From: Stemphylium vesicarium
Taxonomy: Eukaryota; Ascomycota; Dothideomycetes; Pleosporales; Pleosporaceae
Reading direction: 5' to 3'
Length of the DNA: 64,000 nucleotides
Assembly (NCBI GenBank): GCA_004380135.1
Contig: QXCR01000006.1
Coordinates: 248,001-312,000, forward strand
Below the pieces are notes generated by a model. That model ran no database searches, was not told the origin of the DNA, and saw only the letters and a list, made by a program, of their open reading frames with translations. A program made the position numbers and the translations under genes. Below, one piece after another: positions 53,394 through 64,000 of this stretch. Position 1 is the first letter of the stretch; each line of letters starts with the position of its first letter.

Positions 53394-55602
53394 CTACATG
53401 TCCGTCGTAGCCGACGAAGCCCTCATCCTTCGCCGCGCAGGCCTCTCCACTTGATCCGTCCATTGCTTCTTCCACTCCGGTCTGCTATCCTCCTTCTCTT
53501 CTTCCATTATCTCTTCCTTTCCATCCTCCTTCTGAAGGTAGCCATGCAAATCCGTCTCTTCTAATGTCGCCGTATCATCCACTTTTCCTATTGAGGATCT
53601 GATAGCCCCATCCTGGAACGATAGCCTCTGGATATAGGCAGATAACCGTGCCCTCTCAGCCTTGAACGGGGTCTTCATCTCCTCGGCAATCAAGTTGCTA
53701 AACAGCAACTTGTCATAAACGCCATGGATCTTCCTTAGCGCATTGGTTGCATCTTGCCTTGGCTCGCCCTTCAAGTATTGGGGTCCAGCATGCCTCTTGT
53801 ATCCCCTTTGGCCGCCACCGACGCCCAGCTGGAGCCGGATGTTCTTAGCAAGAGGTGCGAGAATACTAAGTGCGTCGATGAGATCCGAGCCCTTGGCCAG
53901 AGGGAACCTGGTTGCAAGCTCGGCGTACATGGTGATCGTTTTCGGATCTGCATCTTCGAAAACTTTGAACATCATGTTCAGGATTTGACCGCCGTGTTTG
54001 AGGGAATTATGATTGTTCTTGTCGCGGACGCAAGTGCTCATTGCGATCCTGAATGTGCCTGGCCCCGGTGTGATGCCCTTGCCCATCATGTCTTGCTGCA
54101 TTAATTGAACGGCAGCGGCCGAAGCTCGGTTTTGGCGGAGGTTGCGCAAGCGCATATTCAGGTTGTTGAGATCTGGGACGACATTGTACGTCGCCGGGTC
54201 GGTTAAGAGATCCCAATACTCTTGTGCAGCCTTGTTTGCAACGATCTTCTGGCATGCCTCCTGGATCACTGAGAGCGTATTATTGCCCGGTCTGGCATAT
54301 ATCAGAGGATTCGACACAGCGCTGCCAACGCCCTGAGGTGTTAGGGCAAGAAACTCGTCGCCGCGGGTAGGTGTGTCGTCCGGGGAGAGATGGTCGTCGT
54401 CGATGCGGTATTGTTGCAGGACGTTCGGGGCTCGGACGCGTGGGAAACCTGCCTTCTGTCGCTCTACGGAGCCTAGTCGAGGAACAAGTCGTGGAATGTC
54501 CATGGTCTGCTCGACTAGTGAGAGCACATCGTCCCAGTCTCGCGGCCGGCTACCAATCAATAGTAGCCTACCCATTGCGCAGACCAGTTCTTCGTCAATG
54601 TTCAGATCCGCATGTCTCCATTTTCCAACAATATCCTCCCACATGCGCCGCCCTTCCATGATACCACGCTCTTTTCTTGCCGCAGTCTCTTCTTCACTCT
54701 CCCCTTTGGGTGCATCGACCAGCAGACTTTGCCGTATAGCGTTGATGATGGTAATGTATGTGATGGCGTTCGCTGAAGCAGGCCCACTCTCAGGTATTTT
54801 TCCAGCCACGCCCCATAACGCGTCCATATCCCCTGCTCTTGCGCATACTTTCAACGCAGCGTTTGTATGTATAATGGAAGGCTCGACTCGCGCATTTGGC
54901 GCAAAAAGAGAGTGGTATATGGAGAGGGCTTTGCTCAGAACGCCCGATGTATGCGCATTCATTGACAAGCCTCGGAGTAGGATGGTGTAGGTATAGGAAT
55001 CGGGGAATTGCGCCCGCTTTTTCATCTGTTGCAAGTCAGCATTGCCCCGCATCGCCCATGTCCACCAGCCGTACATCGTTGTAGATCTTGATCGCATCAT
55101 TGACTCGCCCCTCCTTCAAATAATGGTCGATGATGTGATTCCAGCTGACAATGCACTCCATCGAGTGACTGGCCATGCGCACCAACTGCAACATCTCCTC
55201 GGATCTGTTCTTGGCCAATTCTTTCTTCACAAACGTCGCAAGTTCCAGCGGGTCCTGCAGATGTCGCAATTCCAGCTTCCTCCTATTCCAGTCGATTGAG
55301 GACATGCGGGGATCCTTCCGGCCCAGCTTCGCCAAGTTAGGCGTCTCGTCGACGCTTCGGTCATGCGTTTGTCGCAGCGCTAAGAGTTCCGTTCTCTTTT
55401 GCCTTGCCGCCAAAGACGAGTTCTTGAAGCGATCTTCTCCATTCCTCGGGCCTCTTTCAGCGTCGACATTGCGAGTGGACAGCAGGCGCTGCTGGCCCTG
55501 TGTGAGCAGTGGATTCACGTTCCGGCGCAGGCGGTGCGCATTAGTGGTCGGGCCATGGAGCGCCTGTGTGCATCGCCAAAGGCACGCACGACAGTTCAGC
55601 AT
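53394..55602 (-). CDS. Mitochondrial pentatricopeptide (PPR) protein
   Basis: Two exons, 55602-55075 and 55025-53394, 720 codons (719 residues). The 49-base intron GTACGG ... AACAG joins IYND to MKKRAQFPDSYTYTILLRGL. The first ATG in frame starts MLNCRACLWRCTQAL, a mitochondrial presequence common to fungal PPR proteins; a further 37 upstream codons begin at GTG and are left out. PPR units include SMECIVSWNHIIDHYLKEGRVNDAIKIY, DSYTYTILLRGL, SIIHTNAALKVCARAGDMDALW and ANAITYITIINAIRQ. The C-terminus is acidic then basic. Such proteins bind organelle RNA for maturation or translation. Relatives of this size include Cya5/Dmr1-like factors; the RNA target is unknown. Confidence 0.85.
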
Positions 55603-58600
55603 GGGGTCGGAAGAAAGCGAGTCGTTGTGTACAAAAAGCGTAAATTGTCTGGCCAGGAAAAAGTTCCCCCAATGCCGTAGCGGCACAAGTCGGCGGGCCG
55701 AACCCCATCTCACACGTGATCACCCGACACCGCGTCTTCCGATCCGAGCAAGCGCTCACAAGCCTCAATCCTTCGCTCCCGTGCTACTGACTACCCGTGC
55801 AAGGGACAGCGTTAGCTAAGCTAGAACGCCAGGGCAACGCCGAACTACAGTATCGCGCCGTCTCGAGCAAAAATAAAAGGGAGCCCGTCACTTCTGCTAC
55901 GCGGAAAAACAATCTATCCTAAGCCAAGTATCCCGCCGCGCCCACGCCTCGCTTTAGCAGCAAACCCTTCGCAAACCGCCAAAACAAGGCTGAACCTACA
56001 CCATTTCCGCAACCGAGTCTGCGGAGCCGAAAAGGAACCAGCACTATAACGCGGGAGAGCCAAAACCAGGCCAGGGCCACCACCGCCCACCATCGTAGTA
56101 GGGCTTACTTTACCATCCTAGAGTCTAACCCGGCTCATGTGCGTGCTGGCTCGCTCGCTGACGAACGCAAACTAAAATTAATGTAAAGAAAATCGAACGA
56201 AGCTGGCTTAGGATACGCGCGCCCAGCTTAGCGCAAAAGACATGGGCAGCAGGAGCAAATGAACTGTCCCCCTTCTATTCTTACCTTGTCCTTGCAACGT
56301 GTTTACCAGCACTGCTTCGTAGATCTTGCGAACGACGGATTCCGACTAATGCCCTTTTTTGCGTTTCCCTTTCATTTCTGATCGGTGAGCAACATATGCA
56401 CATCATCGAGCACCGGAGCTTTTTTTTCTCTTTCTCTCTGTCGCAGCGCCAACGTGGCGGAATCAAGGTTGTTCGAAACCGTCGCATGTATGTAAGCCTG
56501 GTCGTCGGCTGTTTGTGTGCTACTAGGTCTGCATGTGTGGCATTTGTTGCAGGGAGGGTTGCGTGATTAGTTCTGTGCGACGATGGACGGGGCTCTCGAT
56601 GGACGGGTTTTCGTTCCGCTCGTCACTGTGATGCATTATAGCCATGTACGATGGGGAATCTGCTGTGCCGTGTGTGCGTGTGCGTGTGCGTGTGAGGTGG
56701 TGGTCATGGTAATTGTTGCTATGGATGCTCGTTGGAGTAAGGAGGCGTGGTGCAAGAAATGATCTTGTCTGCAGGTCACCATTCATCAGCTTTGCCCACA
56801 CACTACCGACCATGGCATCACAAAGGCTGCGCCTTCAAAACCTTGGATCCTGACTTGTCTTGCTGCCTTTGACCTGCAAGTCATCCGACGAGTAGCACAG
56901 CGTCAGACGCACGCACGCCCACAATCCACCACCCTCGTCCCTCGTGGCATCGGGAAGGAATCCTGCAACCCAAACACTACTGCTGTGCAACAGCACTTGA
57001 TCGGCCCACGCCTCAAACCAGCAATAGTAGCACAGCGAGCCCATGCAAGCCCATTCATGCTAGTTTCCGCCGTCAGATTATGGCCTGGCGCGCCGTTATG
57101 TCTGTCACGCCAGCCAGCGCCTTTTGCTCCCCTGGCTAGCTCCAAAAGCCGCCATCTCCAACGGCGGCGCCCCCCCAGAATCACACCAAGGCCTAGTAAC
57201 TGCCCGGGGCATTAAAAAAGTAGGTTAATCTGACAACGGCGGTTGATGAGCCGCTAGAAGGCGATCTTGCAGATGCGATGGTTTTGAGATTCTAGCGTAT
57301 CTCTGACCATTTTTTTGGTTTCGATTTCACATTACACAATATCACGACTCGTCTACGAGGGAGCTTTCTTCGGGGAATTGCGAGAGAGCGAGAGAGCGGT
57401 CGCCGATTACTTTCCTTCTTTGTTGAGCTCGTCATCCTGGCCAGGCTCTTGCAGATTTTTTCTTCTCTTTGCTCCTCACCCCCCCTTTGCCGCGAGGTTT
57501 TGCCGTGGAGGTAGGGGTAGTCCTCCCAGAGAGAAAATCGCGCGTCATCAATCATGCACATTCGGATGACATTGCCCAACGCGATCACTCTCCGTTTTTC
57601 TCATGCAAGGGTGTTGCGCAGCGGGAGGCGAAAAAAAGAAGTTTAGTCGTCAAGCCACCACTCCGCACTTCGCACAGATCGCATCTTGGTTTCTGTGAGA
57701 TGGATTACAAGGGAAGAGAAGAAAAAAACTGGACCAGCCAGTCCTCGATTCCATGTCTCCGGTCTCGTTGTCTGTCAGAGTGCGGATGGTCGCATGACCA
57801 CATAAAATGGTGTCTCGGAATTGTCTTGTGTAATGGTAATCGATGACACGGGAATCACAAGCCGCACTTTAATCCTGCCCCTCACATCTTTGGCGGTCAC
57901 AGTAATGCGAACATGCCCCGTCTTCACTATCCTATCAGCACGCGAGGCATGCAAAAGCCCTTGTCACACAGGTAACACACATCTTACTGCACGCGAAACG
58001 TCCACACACACACACACATCGCATTCTCCATCAATGCCGAGCATCCGCCAGCCCCGTCACCTTAAGCGTGCAGCTTGTTGAATGTGCCTCTTCGGTAGAG
58101 AAATTAATATACCTGCGAATAGAGAGAGCTATCATGCAGCCATCAGGGCGCAACAAAACAACTCATACTTGAAGCACACAACGTTCCGCTCCTTCCTCAT
58201 TCGATCGGCATAACGAGCCTTCCACTTCCGTCACAGACATGCATGGTGTTGTGATGTGAGTACTGTACATCGTCTATTATCCCCGGATACGAAGCCTCCG
58301 TCTCATGTGAGCGTGCGCCCGCTGTGCTGTGCGTCATACACGCAATTGCATACATTCACTCACCCACACTCACCCGTCGACACCTTCACCGTCATATGTG
58401 ATACGAAAGGGAAGCTGTCTCAAAACAAACCCATGCAAAGAAACAATGCACAATACGATTGGTTGTTCGTGCGCGAGAGAAATCAATTGCCCATCCTTGC
58501 CGGCAGCGAATCAGCGCCCAGCTTCAAGAATGCAAGATCTGCAAAAGTCGTGCTACGGGAACCCGCACGCAAAGGTGACACTCGGTACATTTGCAGCTGG

Positions 58601-59999
58601 CTTTTTTTTTGGCTGAGGTCCCAGTTTATGGTCTGATTGTTGCTTTGGGCCCATCATGCCTCTTGGGCGGGTGATCGGTGGGATGCTCGGGCAGATGGTT
58701 TTCGCTACGACGAAAGTCGCGGTAGGTAATGCGTACGTGGCAAGGCCAGACCAGGGAGGCCGACAGATGGACCAGCATGCGAGTGATAGGATTAGAGCGA
58801 CGAGCGGGTGGCGATCTATGCTGCGGACGTCGGAGGGGGGAGGGGGGAAAGACAAGAACATGCATATTGAGCCGAGATATTCGGCGGCAAGGCTCCCAGG
58901 CATCTCAATCCTTGATCGCAGAACTACGGAAGCGAGGTATCCCCGGTTCGAGATCTAGATTTCAATCTGCTAAGCAGGCGAAACGCGGATACGGGCTTTT
59001 TGTCTTCCTTGCGCGCCCGCATAAAGATATGCTGTTTCGAGCAGATGCGAAAGACATGCGTATCGTTGTTTGCCGCCAGAAGGGTAAGTAGGCCGGCTGA
59101 GAGGGATGGGCAAACACCGAGGATATTGGGATACAGGCGCGACGTAACATGGGATGCACACGACGATATGTTGACCTTGCGTAATGGGCGGACTGCGGGG
59201 CACGGCAGTACGCTGCCATGAGCGCTGATTTGCTTCAAGAAAGGGCTGTTTGATCATGCAACTGAGTACGCGAAGAAGCACACGGTATCCAAGAGTTGCA
59301 GGCAGACGCTCCATGGGCAGTAAGCTGATCACTCGGTGCGCTCGCATTCGTTCGTTCCACGTTGCTTGTACGAGGACACAAGAGCGACACGTAACCTCCA
59401 AAGAAGCCAGCAGTGTGCCTTTGAAGCGCGGCAAGAGGATGCAGTAGACGGGCGAATATGTAATGGATTTGATAGCAGCAAAGGGAACTGGATAACTGTT
59501 TCTGTTTCGAGCGCCGTTTCGCATGCAGTCGCTCTAGCCCGTGATGATGAAAGTCTGATACCAAGAAATTTTGAAGCTCTCTTTACCGAGATGCGCGAAA
59601 AATATAATCGAAAGGAAAACAGCTACCTCGACATGCATAACGTCCAAATAATGACCCACACAAGACAAGGCTCGCGGCAACTTTGAGGTAGCTTACTACC
59701 TCTTCCGCAGTGCCTCTGCACAGGCCGTGGCCATGCTGCGCATCACGGCTCATTGAGTCCCCTTCATGAACACCCATAACTAGAAACATACAGCCGCCGC
59801 CAATTGAAAATGCAAGCACCACCCGGAGAGAAGATGCTGTGACTGTCGCATGAACTCGCGACAAAGACGCAAAAAAGCCACCATAAGGAGAGTCGTGAAT
59901 ACTCGCGAGCAGTGGGAGACAGGCGAGAATGATCTTAACACACTTCGTGTGAGGCTGGCTTCGAGTAGCTAGTATTGTTGTCGATTGCCATTGGTACGC
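55603..59999. other. 4.4 kb region without a recognised gene
   Basis: Between the PPR start and the CON7 stop. It has simple repeats (TG/CG-rich tract at about 56671-56694, CA run at 58003-58018) and scattered short ORFs on both strands without motifs, signal peptides or consistent splice signals. It may hold a long CON7 3' UTR, a non-coding RNA or an orphan gene that I cannot see. Confidence 0.4.
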
Positions 60000-61548
60000 T
60001 TAATGGTTCTGTTGGTACATTTGAGGGTTCTGTCCGTAAGGCGATTGTGGGTAACTGCTGCTGTTACTATTGGGACTGTTGTACGCATTGCTGTTTGGGG
60101 TGGCATACTGGGCCATGCCTTCAGGAAGGCCTGGACTTTGCGTGCCGTACTGAGGAGCAGCTGTGTTGCCAGAGGCGGCTGGCTGATACCCGATAGGAGG
60201 GAGTTGAGGGTGTGTAGGGGCTTGTCCGGGGACGCCGACTGCCTGCCTCATCTGTCCATAGACAGGAGCTTCAGGAGGACCGCCCTCGTGAGCGCGCTGC
60301 TGCACGTCGGCGCGGTGTCGCTCTTCGTCGGCTTTGCGTGCAGCCTCTTCCTCCTTCTTCTTCGCCTTCCACTCTTTGCGGATTTCCTTGAATTCTGTGA
60401 TGCTAAGTCAGCATGATATATAAAAGAGGAATTAATGTGCCAAGAGAAGTAAGCATGGGTTGAGGGTTGTTAGCTTCCGTGGTCAGAAGCTACCCATTGC
60501 GCGGGGTACGCGACCGGTATGGCGCTGGACCAGCACGATCCCAAGTGCTAACCTAGCGCACTAGCCTTGCAAGGGCCACCACTACAACAACGATGATGTT
60601 TGAAACAAACGGACTTGGTGTACTCACCTTCTGGGGTCCGCTTCGCACCATGGGATTGCATAGTAACATGCGCGTTCAAGTGATTGAGAGTGCCGTACGC
60701 CTTCTCGCATCCATTCCAACCACACTTGTACATGCGCTCAATTTCTTCGTACCGCCGGCGTGGTCGCTTGTGTTGTTGAGCGCCAGGAATTGGAACAAAG
60801 GAGTAAACTGTCGACAATGGGTGTCCGCCCTGCGAGTGAAGGATTAGTTATCAGTATTTTGGAAGGGTGCAAGCAGACAAAGGCAAAAAAACTGGTCGCG
60901 TCTTGGACGCGTCGCGAGGGAGGGTGAGAACGGATCTGAAGTACTTACAGTTGGCGGCCGCTGGACAGGCGAAACCATTGCAGGCGCAGGAGGCCCTGAA
61001 GTCGCAGGATGCCCGTAGTGCATGCCTGGTTGAGGGTAATGCCCTGCCCATTCAGGGCGCGAGGGGTAGCCCATGGGAGTTTGGGGCTGACCCGGATAAT
61101 GCTGCATGTCGTGGTGGGGTGTGTAGGGCGAGTACTGCTGCTGGTGACTCGCATAAGTTGGGCTCGTCTGGGCGGCGATTGATGGATCTATAGGAACATC
61201 CGAGTCAGACTTGAGTTGTTGTGGTGATTGATGGCCATTTGCTTGACCATCTGGGATAGACATTGACGGACTCTGTTGTTGCGCCATACCACCGGGAGCT
61301 TGCCCTTGAGCACCGGGTTGATACGAACGTTGAATGTATTCCGGGAAGGAGCCTGATCGAGCAGACGAAGGGTTCAAACTGTAGTCGGAACTGGGAGTGA
61401 GGTTGGAAGATCGCGGATCTGGACCTGGAGGAGGGTATTGCGCAGCAGATGCTTGATCTGCAGAGGTTCCCTCAGAAGCTGGTTCAGGAAAGGTTGGGTA
61501 GGGCGAGCTCAAACCTGACTGCGGGTAGTCTGCTTGTCGTGCGTCCAT
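60000..61548 (-). CDS. CON7: CON7-type C2H2 zinc-finger transcription factor
   Basis: Three exons: 61548-60949, 60829-60628 and 60394-60000, 399 codons (398 residues). The N-terminal 200 residues are Pro/Ser/Gln/Tyr-rich. The conserved core is PRRRYEEIERMYKCGWNGCE, KAYGTLNHLNAHVTMQSHG, KRTPEEFKEIRKEWKAKKK. It contains one C2H2 finger (C-x4-C-x12-H-x5-H) followed by a basic helix, and both of its flanks are split by introns. The C-terminus is Gln/Asn/Ser/Pro-rich. Con7 proteins of filamentous ascomycetes regulate conidiation, cell-wall genes and, in Magnaporthe, appressorium formation. The identity rests on the finger and the EFKEIRKEWK block, recalled from the family. Confidence 0.88.
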
Positions 61549-64000
61549 AGACTGTGTATAGATAGGCGAGGTGTCGAGGTACCTTTGGCTCTAAGCTGAG
61601 GTTGGATGGTTGGATGCGTGCGCCCACGAGGAGGAATGGCTGCAGAGATATGTCCGTCGCAAACCGTCTTCGGATGATTTGCCGCGGTCTGTGGAAGACA
61701 GGCAGCTAGAGCGTATAAAGACGTAGCCTAGGTTCGGCCAAGAGATGCACAGCCAGAAAACCGGAGAAGCAATGTGGTCAGGTCGTGGGTAGCGTGGAAG
61801 TTAAACGCGGATGATTTGCAGACGGTGTGTTTTCCACGACGCCCAGGTGGAGGACAAGCAGTTCGGCAAATATGCACCGTCGACAAGATAACGCACGGAA
61901 GGCGCAAGGTCGAGGGCACCGGGGCAGGGGAGGTGGCTAGCGGGAAGAGATCTCTCGAATCGCGGAGCAGCTGGCGCGGTGCAGAGCGAAGTGCAACGCA
62001 AAAGTTACACAATTGGTGCTAGCGGAGGACGAGCTTGCACTGCGGGTCTGCTGGGGCGAGAGTGAATTTGGAACACAGCTAGTGACAGCGCGGCCTAAAG
62101 GCTTTTAGACTCAGTGGCGTGCGCCTGGAGAGCGAGCACCAATGGATCGGGCTGGAGGGAATCGCGGCTTGCCCACCAGGTCTTAGCACACTCGATGAGG
62201 TAATTGGCGCCCGTGGAGGCAAAGACAGGGATAGAGACTTAGTCGGTAAAGCCGAGCCGTAACAGTGGGAATGACTGCTGTTCTGGGTGGATGGCCTAGG
62301 ACGAGCGTGGGTTGGCGCGGCGAGCAAGAGTGTGGGACGCAAGCGTGCTCGAGGGTGGGCTTCTAGTGCACGATGGGGGGCGTGCAGTGCGGGTCCGTGG
62401 TAGGATGGCGCTAGTGACGATGAACCAGGGTTGAGGTGAGCTTGTTCGCCGAGGGTGAAGGGGGCGCGCAGGCGGCCACCGAAGAGGTCGCTCTGGATGC
62501 CTGTCGCTGACTGGCTCCGCACACACTGATGGGGCAAAGGTTCCAGTCGGCCCGTTGAGGTATCGATGACTGAAGGTTTCGTGCACACTCTGGTTCTCCC
62601 AGCGCTGCTTGTCCCAGAAAGCTCAACTACGCCGAGGGTGCCGAGCGATCAGCCTCTTGTCGCAGCCGGCCTTCCGTGCAAATTTCGCGCGCGCGCACAC
62701 AGCAGTTGCGGCAGAGGGTGCTCTCGTCCTGGCAGGGTAGCCGTCGGATGCGCGCGCAGCAGCAGCAATGGCAGCTCCACGGGAGTGGACCGTCACTTAG
62801 GGCGATCTGGTGGCCTTTTCTGCTATGATATGCGCGCCGGTGACTCGCGCCGGTGCAGGATGGAGGCTGCGCACACAGGTCCTCAAAGTGCAGTGGAGCG
62901 TGGAGCACCTTACTGACGAGCGCGCCGGGAGGGCGGCGATCGCGTTGTCTGGTGGCAGTTGCACGTGTAGTTGCACTGCGGGTGCGCGCGGTGTCTGATG
63001 TGCCTGGGGGCAGCGTGCGAGCTATCGCCGGTGACGGCAACGTTAGGGCAAGGTACCGGGCGCCGCTGGTGATGGTGGTTGAGCTGGTGAGATTCGCGAC
63101 GTAGGCTAGAGAGGCTGCTAACACAGAAGATGGTTAGGCGGCAGGAGAGACAGACGCACTAGTGAGAAAAATAGTCCGACAGGCCCTCGCCCCGTGCGCC
63201 CGCTGACTAAACGCCCTGACGTATTGACCGCCCTTTGCACCCGTTTGCAGGCCTCAGCACCGGCAGCCAACCTCGGCTTTGGCCCAGCCCGGCGACGCTG
63301 CTGGTCGTGCGCAGTGCGCAGCGCACACGTCGTGGCCGCCCGCCGATTGCTCTCGTGGCGGGTGTCGCGAGAGGTTCAAAGAAGAATGCGACCATGGCAT
63401 GAGGCTGAAGGCTAGCTCCTCGCGCTAGACGCGGCATGGTACAGTCGCGCAAAGCCTAGCACCCAAACCATGTTAGATGCGCCTTGGACGGTATACCATC
63501 GCGAAGAACACCAGTTGCAGCATGCCATTGCACCTTTTCCGCAACATCACTGCTGCTGCACACGGCGACGACGACCGCGACGACACTCCGTCTCTCGCCC
63601 ACCCATCTCCCCTCTCGGCCGGGCTTTTGCGGGCCTCGGCAAGAGCGGCCTGCAAAACGACTGCATGCAAATATTGGACACGGCACAGACCTCGACGAGC
63701 GGCAATTATGCCCAATGCGTCAATGAGAGCGAACCCGAGCCGACCTACCTCATCATTGCGGTGTGAACGAAAAGCAACATGGAACCGACGACAGGCGGCA
63801 GGTGCTCGTCCGTCGTTGCCTTGATTACCGCCGCTCGTATACGGCGCCGGAGCACATGACCAGCTTTCATTATTCCATGTCCGCTCCTTATCCCATTCTT
63901 GTGCCATGGCGACGTGGGCCGGAGATAGACACAGCCCGTTGCTGACGGAGAAGCTGACTTGTCCGACCAGTCTCTGTCGCTCGTCATTCAGCGCAAATGT
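61549..64000. other. 2.45 kb upstream of CON7 without a recognised gene
   Basis: GC-rich with short repeats; minus-strand ORFs (62079-62588, 62627-63124, 63473-63907) have biased but motif-free translations. A long promoter and leader for CON7 is the simplest reading. The strand and content near the right edge are unclear. Confidence 0.4.

Noticed and set aside
62079..63124. Minus-strand ORFs upstream of CON7
   Set aside because: The translations are Pro/Ser/Arg-rich without domains; they look like GC-rich promoter sequence.
1..64000. tRNA, rRNA and CRISPR arrays
   Set aside because: No cloverleaf with a matching T-loop and acceptor stem, no rRNA sequence and no spaced direct repeats were recognised by eye; a covariance-model search would be decisive for tRNAs.

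Overview
The window reads as nuclear DNA of a filamentous ascomycete, most likely a Dothideomycete of the Pleosporales type. The grounds are short GT-AG introns (about 45-80 bases) in most genes, a CON7-type zinc-finger regulator, a HET-domain NLR with a second decayed HET gene, and several families known only from Pezizomycotina. The class assignment is inference from protein character, not from a search. Exon joins were worked out by hand from splice signals and reading phase. Where a total is given as a whole number of codons, all joins agree in phase.

Left part (1-19 kb): the first exon of a membrane or secreted protein running off the left edge; a DAP1/MAPR haem protein; a proline-rich coiled-coil protein; a hydroxyquinol-type intradiol dioxygenase; a decayed HET gene; an 81-residue HMG-box-like protein; a small membrane protein; a BTB protein; an Arg/Pro-rich protein; an SR splicing factor with a 6-base microexon; and the mitochondrial ETF-ubiquinone oxidoreductase.

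Middle part (19-39 kb) is accessory in character. It holds a five-exon secreted Gln/Ala-rich protein without cysteine, a charged disordered protein, a run of three related genes of one fungus-specific family (one lacking the C-terminal half), an alpha/beta hydrolase, and a gene whose reading frame breaks. Next comes a 5.6 kb segment bounded by long inverted repeats with TA at both outer ends. Its only substantial gene is a HET-NB-ARC-TPR NLR-type receptor with 13 and a part nearly identical 42-residue TPR units. This TIR-bounded NLR is the main finding.

Right part (40-64 kb) is mostly housekeeping: HGH1 (eEF2 folding), an MFS transporter, TFIIF alpha, a Cid1-type nucleotidyltransferase, an RS-rich protein, RTF2, a mitochondrial PPR protein, and CON7 set between two long stretches with no visible gene. 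The genes are monocistronic and occur as divergent and convergent pairs with no operon logic. No tRNA, rRNA or CRISPR array was recognised by eye.
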